From Streptomyces sp. NBC_00708 (GTDB taxonomy: Bacteria; Actinomycetota; Actinomycetes; Streptomycetales; Streptomycetaceae), in contig CP108997.1 of the NCBI GenBank assembly GCA_036226585.1, positions 5,456,001 through 5,520,000 on the forward strand: a stretch of 64,000 nucleotides of DNA. The letters are read 5' to 3'. Position 1 is the first letter of the stretch. Each line of letters opens with the position of its first letter. Shown here piece after piece: positions 45,009-53,734 of this stretch. The position numbers were made by a program, and so were the translations under genes. The notes under the pieces were generated by a model that saw only the letters and a program-made list of their open reading frames with translations, had not been told where the DNA came from and made no database searches.

Positions 45009-45851
45009 ATGGCGTTCACCCGTGCCACCGGGAAGCACCGTGCCCCGAGCCGTCTGAAGCGCACCGGCGCCAAGGCCGTCGGCGTCGCGACTCTCGCCAC
45101 CACCGGCGTCATCGGCTCCCTGGCCTCCCCGGCCCTCGCCGACTCCGGTACGGCCCCCTCCGCCACCGAGACCGGGCTCTCCCAGGTCCTCACCATCGAG
45201 ACCACCCTCGCCGACCGGATCGACGCCCAGGCCACCGCCCAGCAGCACCAGGCCGACGTCGCCGAGAAGAAGGCGGCGGCCAAGGCGAAGGCCAAGAAGA
45301 AGGCCGAGGCCGCGAAGAAGAAGGCCGCCGCGAAGGCGGCCGAGGTCAAGGCAGCCGCCAAGGCCAAGGCCAGGAAGAAGGCCGAGGCCGCCCGCGAGGC
45401 CTCCTCGCGCGCCGGGCGCTCCACCGCCCGCACCGCCCTGGGCTCGTCCTACCGGCTCCCCGTCGCCGGCTCCTACGTGACCACCGGCTACAAGTCCAGC
45501 GGCTCGCTCTGGTCCTCCGGCAGCCACTCCGGCATCGACTTCCACGCCGCGTCCGGCAGCTCCGTCGTCGCCGTCGGCGCCGGCACGGTCGTCGAGGCCG
45601 GCTGGGGCGGGGCGTACGGCAACAACATCGTGCTCCGGATGACGGACGGCACGTACACCCAGTACGGCCACCTCTCGTCGATCGGTGTCTCCGTCGGCCA
45701 GAGCGTCGCCGCCGGGCAGCAGATCGGGCTCTCCGGCTCCACCGGGAACTCCACCGGCCCGCACCTCCACTTCGAGGCCCGCACCACGCCCTCCTACGGC
45801 TCCGACATGGACCCGGTCGCCTATCTGCGCGCCCACGGCGTCAGCGTCTGA
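45009..45851 (+). CDS. Secreted M23 (LytM) peptidoglycan endopeptidase
   Basis: The 280-residue protein has a signal peptide (about 1-45, ending SLASPALADS), an Ala/Lys/Glu coiled-coil with KAKAKKKAEAAKKKAA-type repeats, and a C-terminal M23 domain. Zinc ligands lie in HSGIDFHA (His and Asp) and in HLHFEA near the end. It cleaves peptide cross-links in the cell wall. The upstream c-di-AMP riboswitch links expression to wall turnover. The ATG at 45009 is used; the longer open frame from 44805 merely translates the riboswitch. Confidence 0.93.
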   Translation: MAFTRATGKHRAPSRLKRTGAKAVGVATLATTGVIGSLASPALADSGTAPSATETGLSQVLTIETTLADRIDAQATAQQHQADVAEKKAAAKAKAKKKAEAAKKKAAAKAAEVKAAAKAKARKKAEAAREASSRAGRSTARTALGSSYRLPVAGSYVTTGYKSSGSLWSSGSHSGIDFHAASGSSVVAVGAGTVVEAGWGGAYGNNIVLRMTDGTYTQYGHLSSIGVSVGQSVAAGQQIGLSGSTGNSTGPHLHFEARTTPSYGSDMDPVAYLRAHGVSV

Positions 45852-45866
45852 CCGCACAGGCTCCCC

Positions 45867-45899
45867 GCGAAGGCCCCGGCATCCTGCCGGGGCCTTCGC
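45867..45899 (+). terminator. Terminator after the M23 peptidase
   Basis: A perfect 15-bp stem (45867-45881 with 45885-45899) has a 3-nt loop. Confidence 0.87.
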
Positions 45900-46055
45900 C
45901 GTACCCGTTCCGCGCTGTCCGCCCCCGCTCGTCCCTGGCCAAAAGATATTCATGAATTCCCGCCCGGCATCGGAAATGCGAGCGCATTGCAATAGAGTCA
46001 CGGCATGAGGTGTCGATCGGCCGCTGTTCGCGGGGATTGAGGCGGAGGTTCGGAC

Positions 46056-46766
46056 ATGCGTGTTCCGGCGCATTCGGTATGCACGGCAATCCGTGACGAC
46101 ATCGTTTCCGGTGTCTTCGAACGCGGCAGCCGGCTCACCGAGGAGGTGCTCGCACGGCGCTACGGGGTGTCCCGCGTCCCCGTACGGGAAGCGCTGCGCA
46201 CCCTGGAGTCCGAGGGCTTCGTCGTCACCCGCAGACACGCCGGAGCCTGCGTCGCCGAGCCCTCGGAGCAGGAGGCCGCCGACCTCCTGGAGGTCCGCAA
46301 GCTGCTGGAGCCGCTGAGCGCTGCCCGCGCGGCCCAGCGCCGGACGGAGGCCCACCTCAAGGTGTTGCGCGGCCTGGTGAGGCTCGGTCAGGAGCGGGCC
46401 CGCCGGGGCGAGGGCGAGGACCTGCGGTCCCTGGCCGCCTGGTTCCACGAGACGCTGGCCCAGGCCTCCGGCAGCCCGGGCCTCATCGCCCTGCTCACCC
46501 AGCTCCGCCACAAGATCGCCTGGATGTACGCGGTCGACCAGCCGGCCAGGCCGGCCGAGGCCTGGGCCGAGCACGGGGCCCTCGTGGACGCCGTGGCGCG
46601 CGGCGACGCGGAGCGGGCGCGGGCGCTGGCCGCGCAGCTCGCCGAACGCCAGGGCGCCGCGCACCGGCTGCGCCGTGCCGCCCGGCCCGTCCCCGCCACC
46701 GTGCCCCCGGCCGGCCGCGTGAGAACTTCGCAACGTGCCGTAAACACCGCGGGCGGCCGGAATTAA
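46056..46766 (+). CDS. GntR/FadR-family transcriptional regulator
   Basis: The 236-residue protein has a GntR winged helix (AIRDDIVSGVFERGSRLTEEVLARRYGVSRVPVREALRTLESEGFVVTRR) and an FCD effector domain (EVRKLLEPLSAARAAQRR, LAAWFHETLAQASGSPGLIALLTQL). The last 35 residues are low complexity. The ATG at 46056 follows GGCGGAGG. It converges on ptsH across a terminator; the ligand is unknown. Confidence 0.91.
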   Translation: MRVPAHSVCTAIRDDIVSGVFERGSRLTEEVLARRYGVSRVPVREALRTLESEGFVVTRRHAGACVAEPSEQEAADLLEVRKLLEPLSAARAAQRRTEAHLKVLRGLVRLGQERARRGEGEDLRSLAAWFHETLAQASGSPGLIALLTQLRHKIAWMYAVDQPARPAEAWAEHGALVDAVARGDAERARALAAQLAERQGAAHRLRRAARPVPATVPPAGRVRTSQRAVNTAGGRN

Positions 46767-46857
46767 CAAAGTCCGCGTACAAATGAATAAAGGCCCGCGT
46801 GAAAACCGTAAAAGGCGTCGCGCGCTATTCGGTCCGGGTCGTCGAGCCGGTGAGCAT

Positions 46858-46901
46858 ACGCAAAAGCCGCGGCGCCCCGTGCGGGGCCGCGGCTTTTGCG
46901 T
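46858..46901. terminator. Bidirectional terminator between the GntR gene and ptsH
   Basis: A 15-bp perfect stem (46858-46872 with 46887-46901), extendable with a bulge, includes an AAAA/TTTT step in the stem. Confidence 0.87.
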
Positions 46902-46931
46902 GAGAATTCCGGCGGTCGTGACCGCTCGGGC

Positions 46932-47213
46932 TCAGACGGTCTCCGGCAGCTCTTCGAGGCCCTCGGCGACCAGCTTGGCCAGGCGGTCCAGAGCGGCCTC
47001 GGCGTTGTCCGCCTCGGACGCCAGCACGATCTCCTCGCCACCCTGGGCACCGAGACCGAGCACCGCGAGCATGGAGGCCGCGTTCACCGGGTTGCCGTCC
47101 GCCTTGGCGATGGTGACGGGAACGCCGGAAGCCGTAGCGGCACGGACGAAGATGGAAGCGGGGCGGGCGTGCAGGCCCTCGGCCCAACCGACGTTTACGC
47201 GGCGCTCAGCCAT
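46932..47213 (-). CDS. ptsH: Phosphocarrier protein HPr
   Basis: HPr relays phosphate from enzyme I to sugar-specific PTS enzymes. The 93-residue protein has the phosphoacceptor His15 in GLHARPAS and a serine at 47 in AASMLAVLGLGA, the regulatory serine region. The ATG at 47213 follows AAGGGCA; five extra in-frame codons upstream are not needed. In Streptomyces the gene stands alone, as here. Confidence 0.95.
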   Translation of the reverse strand: MAERRVNVGWAEGLHARPASIFVRAATASGVPVTIAKADGNPVNAASMLAVLGLGAQGGEEIVLASEADNAEAALDRLAKLVAEGLEELPETV

Positions 47214-47386
47214 GGTTCTGCCCTTCACGAATCAACGGTTGTCTAGACCAGTGTCTCATGTGGTGCGCGATGCTCCGGGCCGACCCGCGGGCCCTCGCGA
47301 GGCCTGTGTCCACGGTCGTCCGGACAGCCCAGCCTGCCCCGGCCCCAGCACCCCCGCGACCCGTGCGACCGCCGTAGGCTTGGCCC

Positions 47387-50245
47387 ATGCAGCCCTCTCC
47401 GGAGCAGAGTCCGCATCACGTCTACCCCGATCACTGGGAGGCGGACGTGGTGCTCCGCGACGGCGGCACCGCGCGGATCAGGCCGATCACCACGGACGAC
47501 GCCGAGCGCCTCGTCAGCTTCTACGAGCAGGTTTCCGACGAGTCGAAGTACTACCGCTTCTTCGCGCCCTACCCCCGGCTCTCCGCCAAGGACGTCCACC
47601 GCTTCACCCATCACGACTACGTCGACAGGGTGGGCCTCGCCGTCACGGTGGGCGGCGAGTTCATCGCCACCGTCCGCTACGACCGGATCGACGCGACCGG
47701 CCGCCCCGCCTCCGCGCCCGCCGACGAGGCCGAGGTCGCCTTCCTCGTCCAGGACGCCCACCAGGGCCGCGGCGTCGCCTCGACCCTGCTCGAACACATC
47801 GCGGCCGTCGCCCGTGAGCGCGGCATCCGCCGGTTCGCCGCCGAGGTGCTGCCCGCCAACACCAAGATGATCAAGGTGTTCCGGGACGCCGGCTACACCC
47901 AGCAGCGCAGCTTCGAGGACGGCTCCGTCCACCTCACCCTGGACCTCGAACCCACCGCCGAGTCCCTGGCCGTCCAGCGAGCCCGTGAACAGCGCGCCGA
48001 GGCCAAGTCCGTGCAGCGGCTGCTCGCCCCCGGCTCCGTCGCCGTCATCGGTGCCGGCCGCACCCCCGGCGGCGTCGGCCGCACGGTCCTGCGCAACCTG
48101 CTCGGCGCGGGCTTCACCGGCCGCGTCCACGCGGTCAACAGCGCCCTCGACGCCGGCCAGGACACCATTGACGGCGTCCCCGCGCACCGCTCCCTGGGCG
48201 AGATCGGCGAGCCGGTCGACCTCGCGGTCGTCGCCGTGCCAGCGGACCGGGTCCCGGAGGCCGTCGCGGACTGCGGCGAACACGGCGTCCAGGGCCTGGT
48301 GGTCCTCTCCGCCGGTTACGCCGAGTGGGGCGCCGAGGGCCGCGAGCGCCAGCGTGAACTGGTGCGCCAGGCCCGCTCGTACGGCATGCGGATCATCGGG
48401 CCCAACGCCTTCGGCATCATCAACAACTCCGAGGAGGTCCGGCTCAACGCCTCGCTCGCCCCGGAACGGCCCGCCTCCGGGCGCATCGGCCTGTTCACCC
48501 AGTCCGGCGCCATCGGCATCGCCCTGCTCTCCGGGCTCTACCGGCGCGGGGCCGGACTCTCCACCTTCATCTCGGCCGGCAACCGCGCCGACATCTCCGG
48601 CAACGACTTCCTCCAGTACTGGTACGACGACCCGGACACCGACGTCGCCCTGCTCTACCTGGAGTCGCTGGGCAACCCCCGCAAGTTCACCCGGCTCGCC
48701 CGCCGCACCGCCGCCGTGAAGCCCGTCGTCGTGGTCAAGGGCGCCCGGCACAGCGGCTCCACCCCGCCCGGTCACGCGGTCCCCGTCAGCCGCATCCCCG
48801 ACTCGACGGTCTCCGCGCTGATGCGGCAGGCGGGCGTCATCCGCGTCGACACGGTCACCGAGATGGTCGACGCCGGACTGCTCCTCGCCGACCAGCCGCT
48901 CCCGGCGGGCGGACGCGTCGCCATCCTCGGCAACTCCGAGTCCCTCGGGCTCCTCACGTACGACGTCTGCCTGGCCGAGGGCCTGCGCCCGCGCCCGCCC
49001 ATCGACCTCACCACCTCCGCCACCCCGCAGGACTTCCGGGACGCGCTCTCGGCCGCGCTGGCCGACGGGGGCTGCGACGCCGTGATCGTGACCGCCATCC
49101 CCTGGGTGGGCGAGAACGGCGAGGCGGAGCCGGGCGACGGCGAGGTCCTGGCCACCGCTCTGCACGCGGCCGCCGCGACCGGACCGGCCAAGCCGGTCGC
49201 CGTGGTGCATGTGGAGATCGGCGGTCTGGCGGAGGCGCTGTCCGCCGCCACCAGCACGGTGTCCCAGCAGCGCCCGGCCGCGCAGCCCTTCACCGCGGCC
49301 CCCGGCGCCCCCGCGGAGCCCCCCGCACCGGCGCCCGGCACCGACACCCCCGAGGAAGCGCGCCGCATCGGCCGCATCCCCGCCTACCCCGCCGCCGAGC
49401 GCGCCGTCCGCGCCCTCGCCGAGGCCGTACGGTACGCCCGCTGGCGCCGCCAGGCCGCGATGCCCGGGAAGGTGCCCGACTTCCTCGACGACACCATCGA
49501 CGCCCCGGGCGCCGCCGCCCGCATCGACGCCCTGCTCGGCGAGGACCCCGACCCGCGCGGCCGGCCGCTCGGCCACGACGAGGCCCGCGAACTGCTCGCC
49601 TGCTACGGCATCGCCGTACGCCCCACGCTGCCGGCGCCCGGCCCGGAGGAGGCGGTGGCCGCGGCCGCCCGGCTCGGCTACCCGGTGGCGCTGAAGACGA
49701 CCGCCCCCCATCTGCGCCACCGGGCCGACCTCGGCGGCGTACGCCTGGACCTCGACAGCGAGGCCGCGCTGCGCCGTGCGTACGGCGACCTGACCGAGCT
49801 GCTCGGCAAGCCCGCGGAGCTGCGGCCCGTCGTCCAGGCCATGGCGCCGCGCGGCGTCGACACCGTCGTCCGGGCCACCATCGACCCGGCCGCGGGCGCC
49901 GTGCTCTCCTTCGGCCTGGCCGGAGCACCCTCCGAACTGCTCGGCGACACCGCCCACCGCCTGGTTCCGGCCACCGACCGCGATGTCGCCGAACTGATCC
50001 GGTCCATCCGCGCGGCCCCGGTCCTGTTCGGCTGGCGTGGTGCGGCGCCGGTGGACACGGCCGCGCTGGAGGAGCTGCTGCTGCGGATCTCCCGGCTGGT
50101 CGACGACCACCCCGAAGTGGTCTCCATCGCCCTGGAACCGGTCGTGGTCGCCCCGCAGGGGATCTCCGTGCTCGGGGCGAGCGTCCGCCTCTCGCCGCCC
50201 CCGGCCCGGACCGACCTCGGCCCCCGCCGCCTGTCCAACTACTGA
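47387..50245 (+). CDS. Pat-type protein: GNAT acetyltransferase fused to acyl-CoA synthetase (NDP-forming) domains
   Basis: The 952-residue protein starts with a GNAT domain (about 20-170: RIRPITTDDAERL, FLVQDAHQGRGVASTLLEHIAAVARERGIRRFAAEVLP). It continues with succinyl-CoA-synthetase-like CoA-binding (SVAVIGAGRTPGGVGRTVLRNLL), flavodoxin-like (IGLFTQSGAIGIALLSGLYRRGAGLSTFISAGNRADISGND) and ATP-grasp (RELLACYGIAVRPTLPAP, PVALKTTAPHLRHRADLGGV) domains. Such proteins acetylate lysines of acetyl-CoA synthetase and other targets. TAGGCT (47375-47380) lies 6 nt before the ATG, so the mRNA is probably leaderless. Catalytic competence of the synthetase half is unclear. Confidence 0.9.
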   Translation: MQPSPEQSPHHVYPDHWEADVVLRDGGTARIRPITTDDAERLVSFYEQVSDESKYYRFFAPYPRLSAKDVHRFTHHDYVDRVGLAVTVGGEFIATVRYDRIDATGRPASAPADEAEVAFLVQDAHQGRGVASTLLEHIAAVARERGIRRFAAEVLPANTKMIKVFRDAGYTQQRSFEDGSVHLTLDLEPTAESLAVQRAREQRAEAKSVQRLLAPGSVAVIGAGRTPGGVGRTVLRNLLGAGFTGRVHAVNSALDAGQDTIDGVPAHRSLGEIGEPVDLAVVAVPADRVPEAVADCGEHGVQGLVVLSAGYAEWGAEGRERQRELVRQARSYGMRIIGPNAFGIINNSEEVRLNASLAPERPASGRIGLFTQSGAIGIALLSGLYRRGAGLSTFISAGNRADISGNDFLQYWYDDPDTDVALLYLESLGNPRKFTRLARRTAAVKPVVVVKGARHSGSTPPGHAVPVSRIPDSTVSALMRQAGVIRVDTVTEMVDAGLLLADQPLPAGGRVAILGNSESLGLLTYDVCLAEGLRPRPPIDLTTSATPQDFRDALSAALADGGCDAVIVTAIPWVGENGEAEPGDGEVLATALHAAAATGPAKPVAVVHVEIGGLAEALSAATSTVSQQRPAAQPFTAAPGAPAEPPAPAPGTDTPEEARRIGRIPAYPAAERAVRALAEAVRYARWRRQAAMPGKVPDFLDDTIDAPGAAARIDALLGEDPDPRGRPLGHDEARELLACYGIAVRPTLPAPGPEEAVAAAARLGYPVALKTTAPHLRHRADLGGVRLDLDSEAALRRAYGDLTELLGKPAELRPVVQAMAPRGVDTVVRATIDPAAGAVLSFGLAGAPSELLGDTAHRLVPATDRDVAELIRSIRAAPVLFGWRGAAPVDTAALEELLLRISRLVDDHPEVVSIALEPVVVAPQGISVLGASVRLSPPPARTDLGPRRLSNY

Positions 50246-50335
50246 CCGAGCACCCGCTCGCGTGCCCCTGGACCCGCCGGTGCGGGCGCGCAGCGGCGTC
50301 CCCGGCAGCCATCCGGCCCCCGTAGGATGGGTCCC

Positions 50336-50932
50336 ATGGCTAAGACCGGTACGACCACCCAGGGGCTGCGCGCGGCGATCGAGCGCAGCGGCTACTACCC
50401 GGCCCTCGTGGCCGAGGCGGTGGAGGCCGCCGTGGGCGGCGAGCCGGTCGCGTCGTACCTGGTGCACCAGGAGACGACGTTCGACTCCAACGAGGTGCGC
50501 CGGCACGTCACGGTGCTGGTGCTGACGGACACCCGTTTCATCGTCAGCCACACCGACGAGCAGAACGCCGACACCAGCTCCCCGTCGCCGTACGCCACCA
50601 CCTCCACCGAGTCGGTCAAGCTCGACCGGATCTCCTCCGTCGTGGTCAGCCGTGTCGTGGCCAACCCGGAGAAGTACGTCCCGGGCACGCTGCCGCGCGA
50701 GGTCGTCCTGACCATCGGCTGGGGCGCGGTCTCCCGGATCGACCTGGAGCCCGCCGCCTGCGGCGACCCCAACTGCGAGGCCGACCACGGCTACACCGGC
50801 AGCACGACCGCCGACGACCTGTCCCTGCGGGTCAGCGAGGCCGGCGACGGCCCGGACACCGTGCGCCAGACCCTCGCCTTCGCCCAGGCGCTCTCCGAGG
50901 CCACGGCCGCGACCCCCGCGGCCGGCCGCTGA
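50336..50932 (+). CDS. DUF5998 family protein
   Basis: The 198-residue protein begins AKTGTTTQGLRAAIERSGYYPALVAEAVEAAV and has a beta-rich core (HVTVLVLTDTRFIVSHTDEQ, KLDRISSVVVSRVV, EVVLTIGWGAVSRIDLEPAACGDPNCEADHGYTG) with a Cys-x4-Cys near a histidine. The function is unknown. TAGGAT (50323-50328) is 7 nt before the ATG at 50336, indicating a leaderless start; an in-frame ATG at 50327 overlaps that box. Its stop overlaps the next start by one base, so the two are an operon. Confidence 0.78.
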   Translation: MAKTGTTTQGLRAAIERSGYYPALVAEAVEAAVGGEPVASYLVHQETTFDSNEVRRHVTVLVLTDTRFIVSHTDEQNADTSSPSPYATTSTESVKLDRISSVVVSRVVANPEKYVPGTLPREVVLTIGWGAVSRIDLEPAACGDPNCEADHGYTGSTTADDLSLRVSEAGDGPDTVRQTLAFAQALSEATAATPAAGR

Positions 50933-52122
50933 TGGCCCAGCCGGCCTGGCAGGACGACTTCGTCCCGCTGTCCGTCGACTCCGCGCCCGTCCCGGAGTAC
51001 GGCAGCGGCTCCCTCGCCGACCTGCTGCCGACCCTGCTCGCGGGCCAGGAAGTGCCCGGCTTCGCCGCGGCCATCGGCGAACTCGCCCCCGCCGACCGCA
51101 ACTGCGTCTTCCTGATCGACGGCCTCGGCTGGGAGCAGATAAAGGCGCACCCGGACGAGGCCCCGTTCCTGCACGCGCTGCTGCCCACCTCGCGCGGCGG
51201 CACCGGCCGCCCGATCACGGCGGGCTTCCCGGCCACGACGGCGACCTCGCTCGCCTCCGTCGGCACCGGCCTGCCCCCCGGCGAGCACGGTCTTCCCGGC
51301 TACACGGTCCGTAACCCCGAGACCGGCGAGCTGATGAACCAACTCCGCTGGAACCCCTGGACCCCGCCGAAGGCCTGGCAGCCCCACCCCACCCTCTTCC
51401 AGCTCGCCGACGCCGCCGGTGTGCGGACCGCCCAGGTCTCCGCCCCCGCCTTCGAGCAGACCCCGCTGACCAAGGTCGCGCTCAGCGGCGGCTCCTTCCT
51501 CGGCCGGCTCAGCGGCGAGGACCGGATGGACACCGCCGCCGAGCGACTGGCCGCCGGCGACCGCTCGCTCGTCTACACGTACTACAGCGAGGTCGACGGC
51601 AAGGGCCACCGCTTCGGCACCGACTCCGACGCCTGGCGCGGACAGCTGATGTACGTCGACGGGCTGGCGCGCCGCCTGGCCGAGCAGCTTCCGCCGCGCT
51701 CGGCGCTCTACATCACCGCCGACCACGGCATGATCGACATCCCGTTCGACGAGCAGTCCCGGATCGACTTCGACGAGGACTGGGAGCTGAGCGCCGGCGT
51801 CGCGCTGCTCGGCGGCGAGGGCCGTGCCCGGCACGTGTACGCCGTCCCGGGTGCCGCCTCCGACGTGCTGGCCGTCTGGCGCGAGGTGCTGGGCGAGCAG
51901 TTCTGGGTGGCGAGCCGGGACGAGGCCGTCGCGGCCGGCTGGTTCGGTCCCACCATCGACGAGCGGGTGTACGGCAGGATCGGGGACGTGGTCGCGGCGG
52001 CCCACGACGACGTGGTGATCACCGCGTCCCGCAACGAGCCGCACGAGTCGGCCATGGTCGGCATGCACGGCTCCATGACCCCCGTCGAGCAGTTCGTCCC
52101 GCTCCTCGAAGTACGCTCCTAG
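50932..52122 (+). CDS. Alkaline phosphatase superfamily protein (nucleotide pyrophosphatase/phosphodiesterase type)
   Basis: The 396-residue protein has the two-metal fold of the superfamily: FLIDGLGWEQI (first Asp), the nucleophile region GFPATTATSLASVGTGLPPGEHGLPGY, VYTYYSEVDGKGHRFG, ITADHGMIDIP, and a late histidine in GMHGSMTPVEQFVPLL. It should hydrolyse phosphodiesters or pyrophosphates; the substrate is unknown. No signal peptide is seen, so it is cytoplasmic. It is translationally coupled to the DUF5998 gene (TGATG). Confidence 0.9.
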   Translation: MAQPAWQDDFVPLSVDSAPVPEYGSGSLADLLPTLLAGQEVPGFAAAIGELAPADRNCVFLIDGLGWEQIKAHPDEAPFLHALLPTSRGGTGRPITAGFPATTATSLASVGTGLPPGEHGLPGYTVRNPETGELMNQLRWNPWTPPKAWQPHPTLFQLADAAGVRTAQVSAPAFEQTPLTKVALSGGSFLGRLSGEDRMDTAAERLAAGDRSLVYTYYSEVDGKGHRFGTDSDAWRGQLMYVDGLARRLAEQLPPRSALYITADHGMIDIPFDEQSRIDFDEDWELSAGVALLGGEGRARHVYAVPGAASDVLAVWREVLGEQFWVASRDEAVAAGWFGPTIDERVYGRIGDVVAAAHDDVVITASRNEPHESAMVGMHGSMTPVEQFVPLLEVRS

Positions 52123-52179
52123 CCGTTCGCTCCGTTTCAGCCGCTCTCTCTTCCCGTCCCGAAAGGTGCTCAACCCCTC

Positions 52180-52830
52180 ATGCCCGAGCTTGTGTTCTTC
52201 TCCGGGACGATGGACTGCGGCAAGAGCACCCTGGCCCTCCAGATCGGTCACAACCGCTCGGCGAGGGGTCTGCAGGGCGTCATCTTCACCCGGGACGACC
52301 GGGCGGGGGAGGGGAAGCTGTCCTCCCGGCTCGGTCTTGTCACGGAGGCGGTCGAGGCGGACGAGGGCATGGACCTCTACGCGTATCTCGTCGCCCAGCT
52401 CTCCAAAGGGGGCCGGGTCGACTACGTGATCGTGGACGAGGCGCAGTTCCTGGCCCCGGACCAGATCGACCAGCTGGCCCGGGTCGTGGACGACCTGGAG
52501 ATGGACGTCTTCGCGTTCGGTATCACGACGGACTTCCGCACCCGCCTGTTCCCCGGCTCCCAGCGGCTGGTCGAGCTGGCGGACCGGATCGAACAGCTCC
52601 AGGTCGAGGCCCTCTGCTGGTGCGGCGCCCGCGCCACGCACAACGCCCGGACCATAGACGGCGAGATGGTCGTCGAGGGCGCGCAGGTCGTCGTCGGCGA
52701 TGTGAACCGCCCGGCGGGCGAGGTGGGTTACGAGGTGCTCTGCCGCCGTCACCACCGCCGCCGCGCGACCGCGGCGTCCGCGCGGGCGGGCGCGCTCTCG
52801 CCGGACGTCCTGCCGGTCTCCTCCGCCTGA
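52180..52830 (+). CDS. tdk: Thymidine kinase
   Basis: Thymidine kinase salvages thymidine to dTMP. The 216-residue protein has the P-loop SGTMDCGKST (8-17), DEAQFL with the catalytic Glu, and the zinc-ribbon cysteines CWCGARATHNAR and LCRRHH, typical of type II enzymes. GAAAGGTG precedes the ATG at 52180. A 25-residue C-terminal tail is longer than usual and Ala/Arg-rich. The convergent MerR gene ends only 3 bp away. Confidence 0.95.
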   Translation: MPELVFFSGTMDCGKSTLALQIGHNRSARGLQGVIFTRDDRAGEGKLSSRLGLVTEAVEADEGMDLYAYLVAQLSKGGRVDYVIVDEAQFLAPDQIDQLARVVDDLEMDVFAFGITTDFRTRLFPGSQRLVELADRIEQLQVEALCWCGARATHNARTIDGEMVVEGAQVVVGDVNRPAGEVGYEVLCRRHHRRRATAASARAGALSPDVLPVSSA

Positions 52831-52833
52831 CGT

Positions 52834-53190
52834 TCAGCCCGCCGCCCGCAGGGGGCAGCCCGAGCCGACGCGGGCCGTGAGGTCGGCCCGCAGCGCGGCG
52901 AGTTGGGCGGTGCGCGCGTCGATCGCCGCGATCTTCTCCTCGAACAGTGCGGACAGGGCCGCGGCACTGTCGGGTGCGTCGCGCAGTTCCTCACCGGTGC
53001 GCGCGATCTCCGCCAGCGAGAAGCCGAGCGCCTGCGCGGTACGGACGTACGCGAGCCACGGCACCGTCTCGGGCGGGAAGTCGCGGTAGCCGTTGGCCAG
53101 CCGCTGCCCGGTGATCAGCCCGGTCCGCTCGTAGAAGCGGAGGGCGTCCCTGGTCAGCCCCGTCTGCGCGGCCAGCTCCCCGATACGCAC
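52834..53190 (-). CDS. MerR-family transcriptional regulator
   Basis: The 118-residue protein has a MerR HTH (MRIGELAAQTGLTRDALRFYERTGLITGQRLANGYRDF), the dimer helix (SALFEEKIAAIDARTAQLAALRADL), and a short tail with a single cysteine (GSGCPL). It lacks the two-cysteine metal loop of CueR or ZntR. It is divergent from a small membrane protein gene whose promoter has the overlong 20-bp spacer characteristic of MerR activation. The inducing signal is unknown. Confidence 0.92.
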   Translation of the reverse strand: MRIGELAAQTGLTRDALRFYERTGLITGQRLANGYRDFPPETVPWLAYVRTAQALGFSLAEIARTGEELRDAPDSAAALSALFEEKIAAIDARTAQLAALRADLTARVGSGCPLRAAG

Positions 53191-53218
53191 GGCTCTCCCA
53201 CCCCTTGGGCTCGCGGAT

Positions 53219-53250
53219 TTGACCTTGGACAGTACTCCACTGTTTACGGT
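53219..53250 (+). promoter_or_regulatory. MerR-type promoter with 20-bp spacer
   Basis: TTGACC (53219-53224) and TACGGT (53245-53250) are separated by 20 bp, with ACAGT-ACTCC-ACTGT (53229-53243) as an inverted repeat in the spacer. This geometry is the hallmark of MerR-family controlled promoters and points to activation of the downstream membrane gene. Confidence 0.78.
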
Positions 53251-53287
53251 CGGGGGCGTCCGTCCAGGAAGCAGGCAGGAGCCCGCC

Positions 53288-53734
53288 GTGATCCGTACCG
53301 TCGCCCCCTCACACCCCGTCTATCCGCGTTTCGTACGCGCGAGCGCGTGGTACGACCTCGTCGTCACCGCGGGTTTCGCCACCCCGTGGACGTACAGGCT
53401 GGTGCACAGCGCGCTGTCCCGGCTCGGCGAGGCGATCGGGGCGGGCGCTCTGCCCGCCCTCGACCCGATACAAACCCTCTACGCGAACCTGATGGGTTCG
53501 GTGGTGGTCGTCTGGGCGCTCCTGCGGCTCCTGCGGCCGTTGCCGGCGCACGGCCTGTACGACGGCTTCGCGCGCACGCTGTTCGCCGTATGGCAGGCGT
53601 ACGCGCTGGCCCACGGAGCCCCGTACTGGCTCTGGCTGTTCCTGGTGGCCGAAGTGGCGTTCGGTGTCGTCCAGCTCGTGCCCTGGCGGTGGGAGCGGAG
53701 CGCGGTCAGTCCTTCGCCGACCGCTGGATCGTGA
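53288..53734 (+). CDS. Small membrane protein under MerR control
   Basis: The 148-residue protein has about four hydrophobic helices (WYDLVVTAGFATPWTYRLVH, IQTLYANLMGSVVVVWALLRLL, GFARTLFAVWQAYALAHGA, WLWLFLVAEVAFGVVQLV). I do not recognise the family. The GTG at 53288 follows CAGGAG; translation from 53219 would run through the promoter. The MerR promoter implies an inducible role, perhaps in stress defence. Its last 29 bp overlap the convergent VOC gene. Confidence 0.75.
   Translation: MIRTVAPSHPVYPRFVRASAWYDLVVTAGFATPWTYRLVHSALSRLGEAIGAGALPALDPIQTLYANLMGSVVVVWALLRLLRPLPAHGLYDGFARTLFAVWQAYALAHGAPYWLWLFLVAEVAFGVVQLVPWRWERSAVSPSPTAGS

Noticed and set aside
47243..50788. 1181-residue antisense open frame over the Pat-type gene
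   Set aside because: GC-rich codon bias keeps opposite frames open; its sequence is Gly/Val/Arg/Asp low complexity with no family motifs, and it lies over a clear gene.
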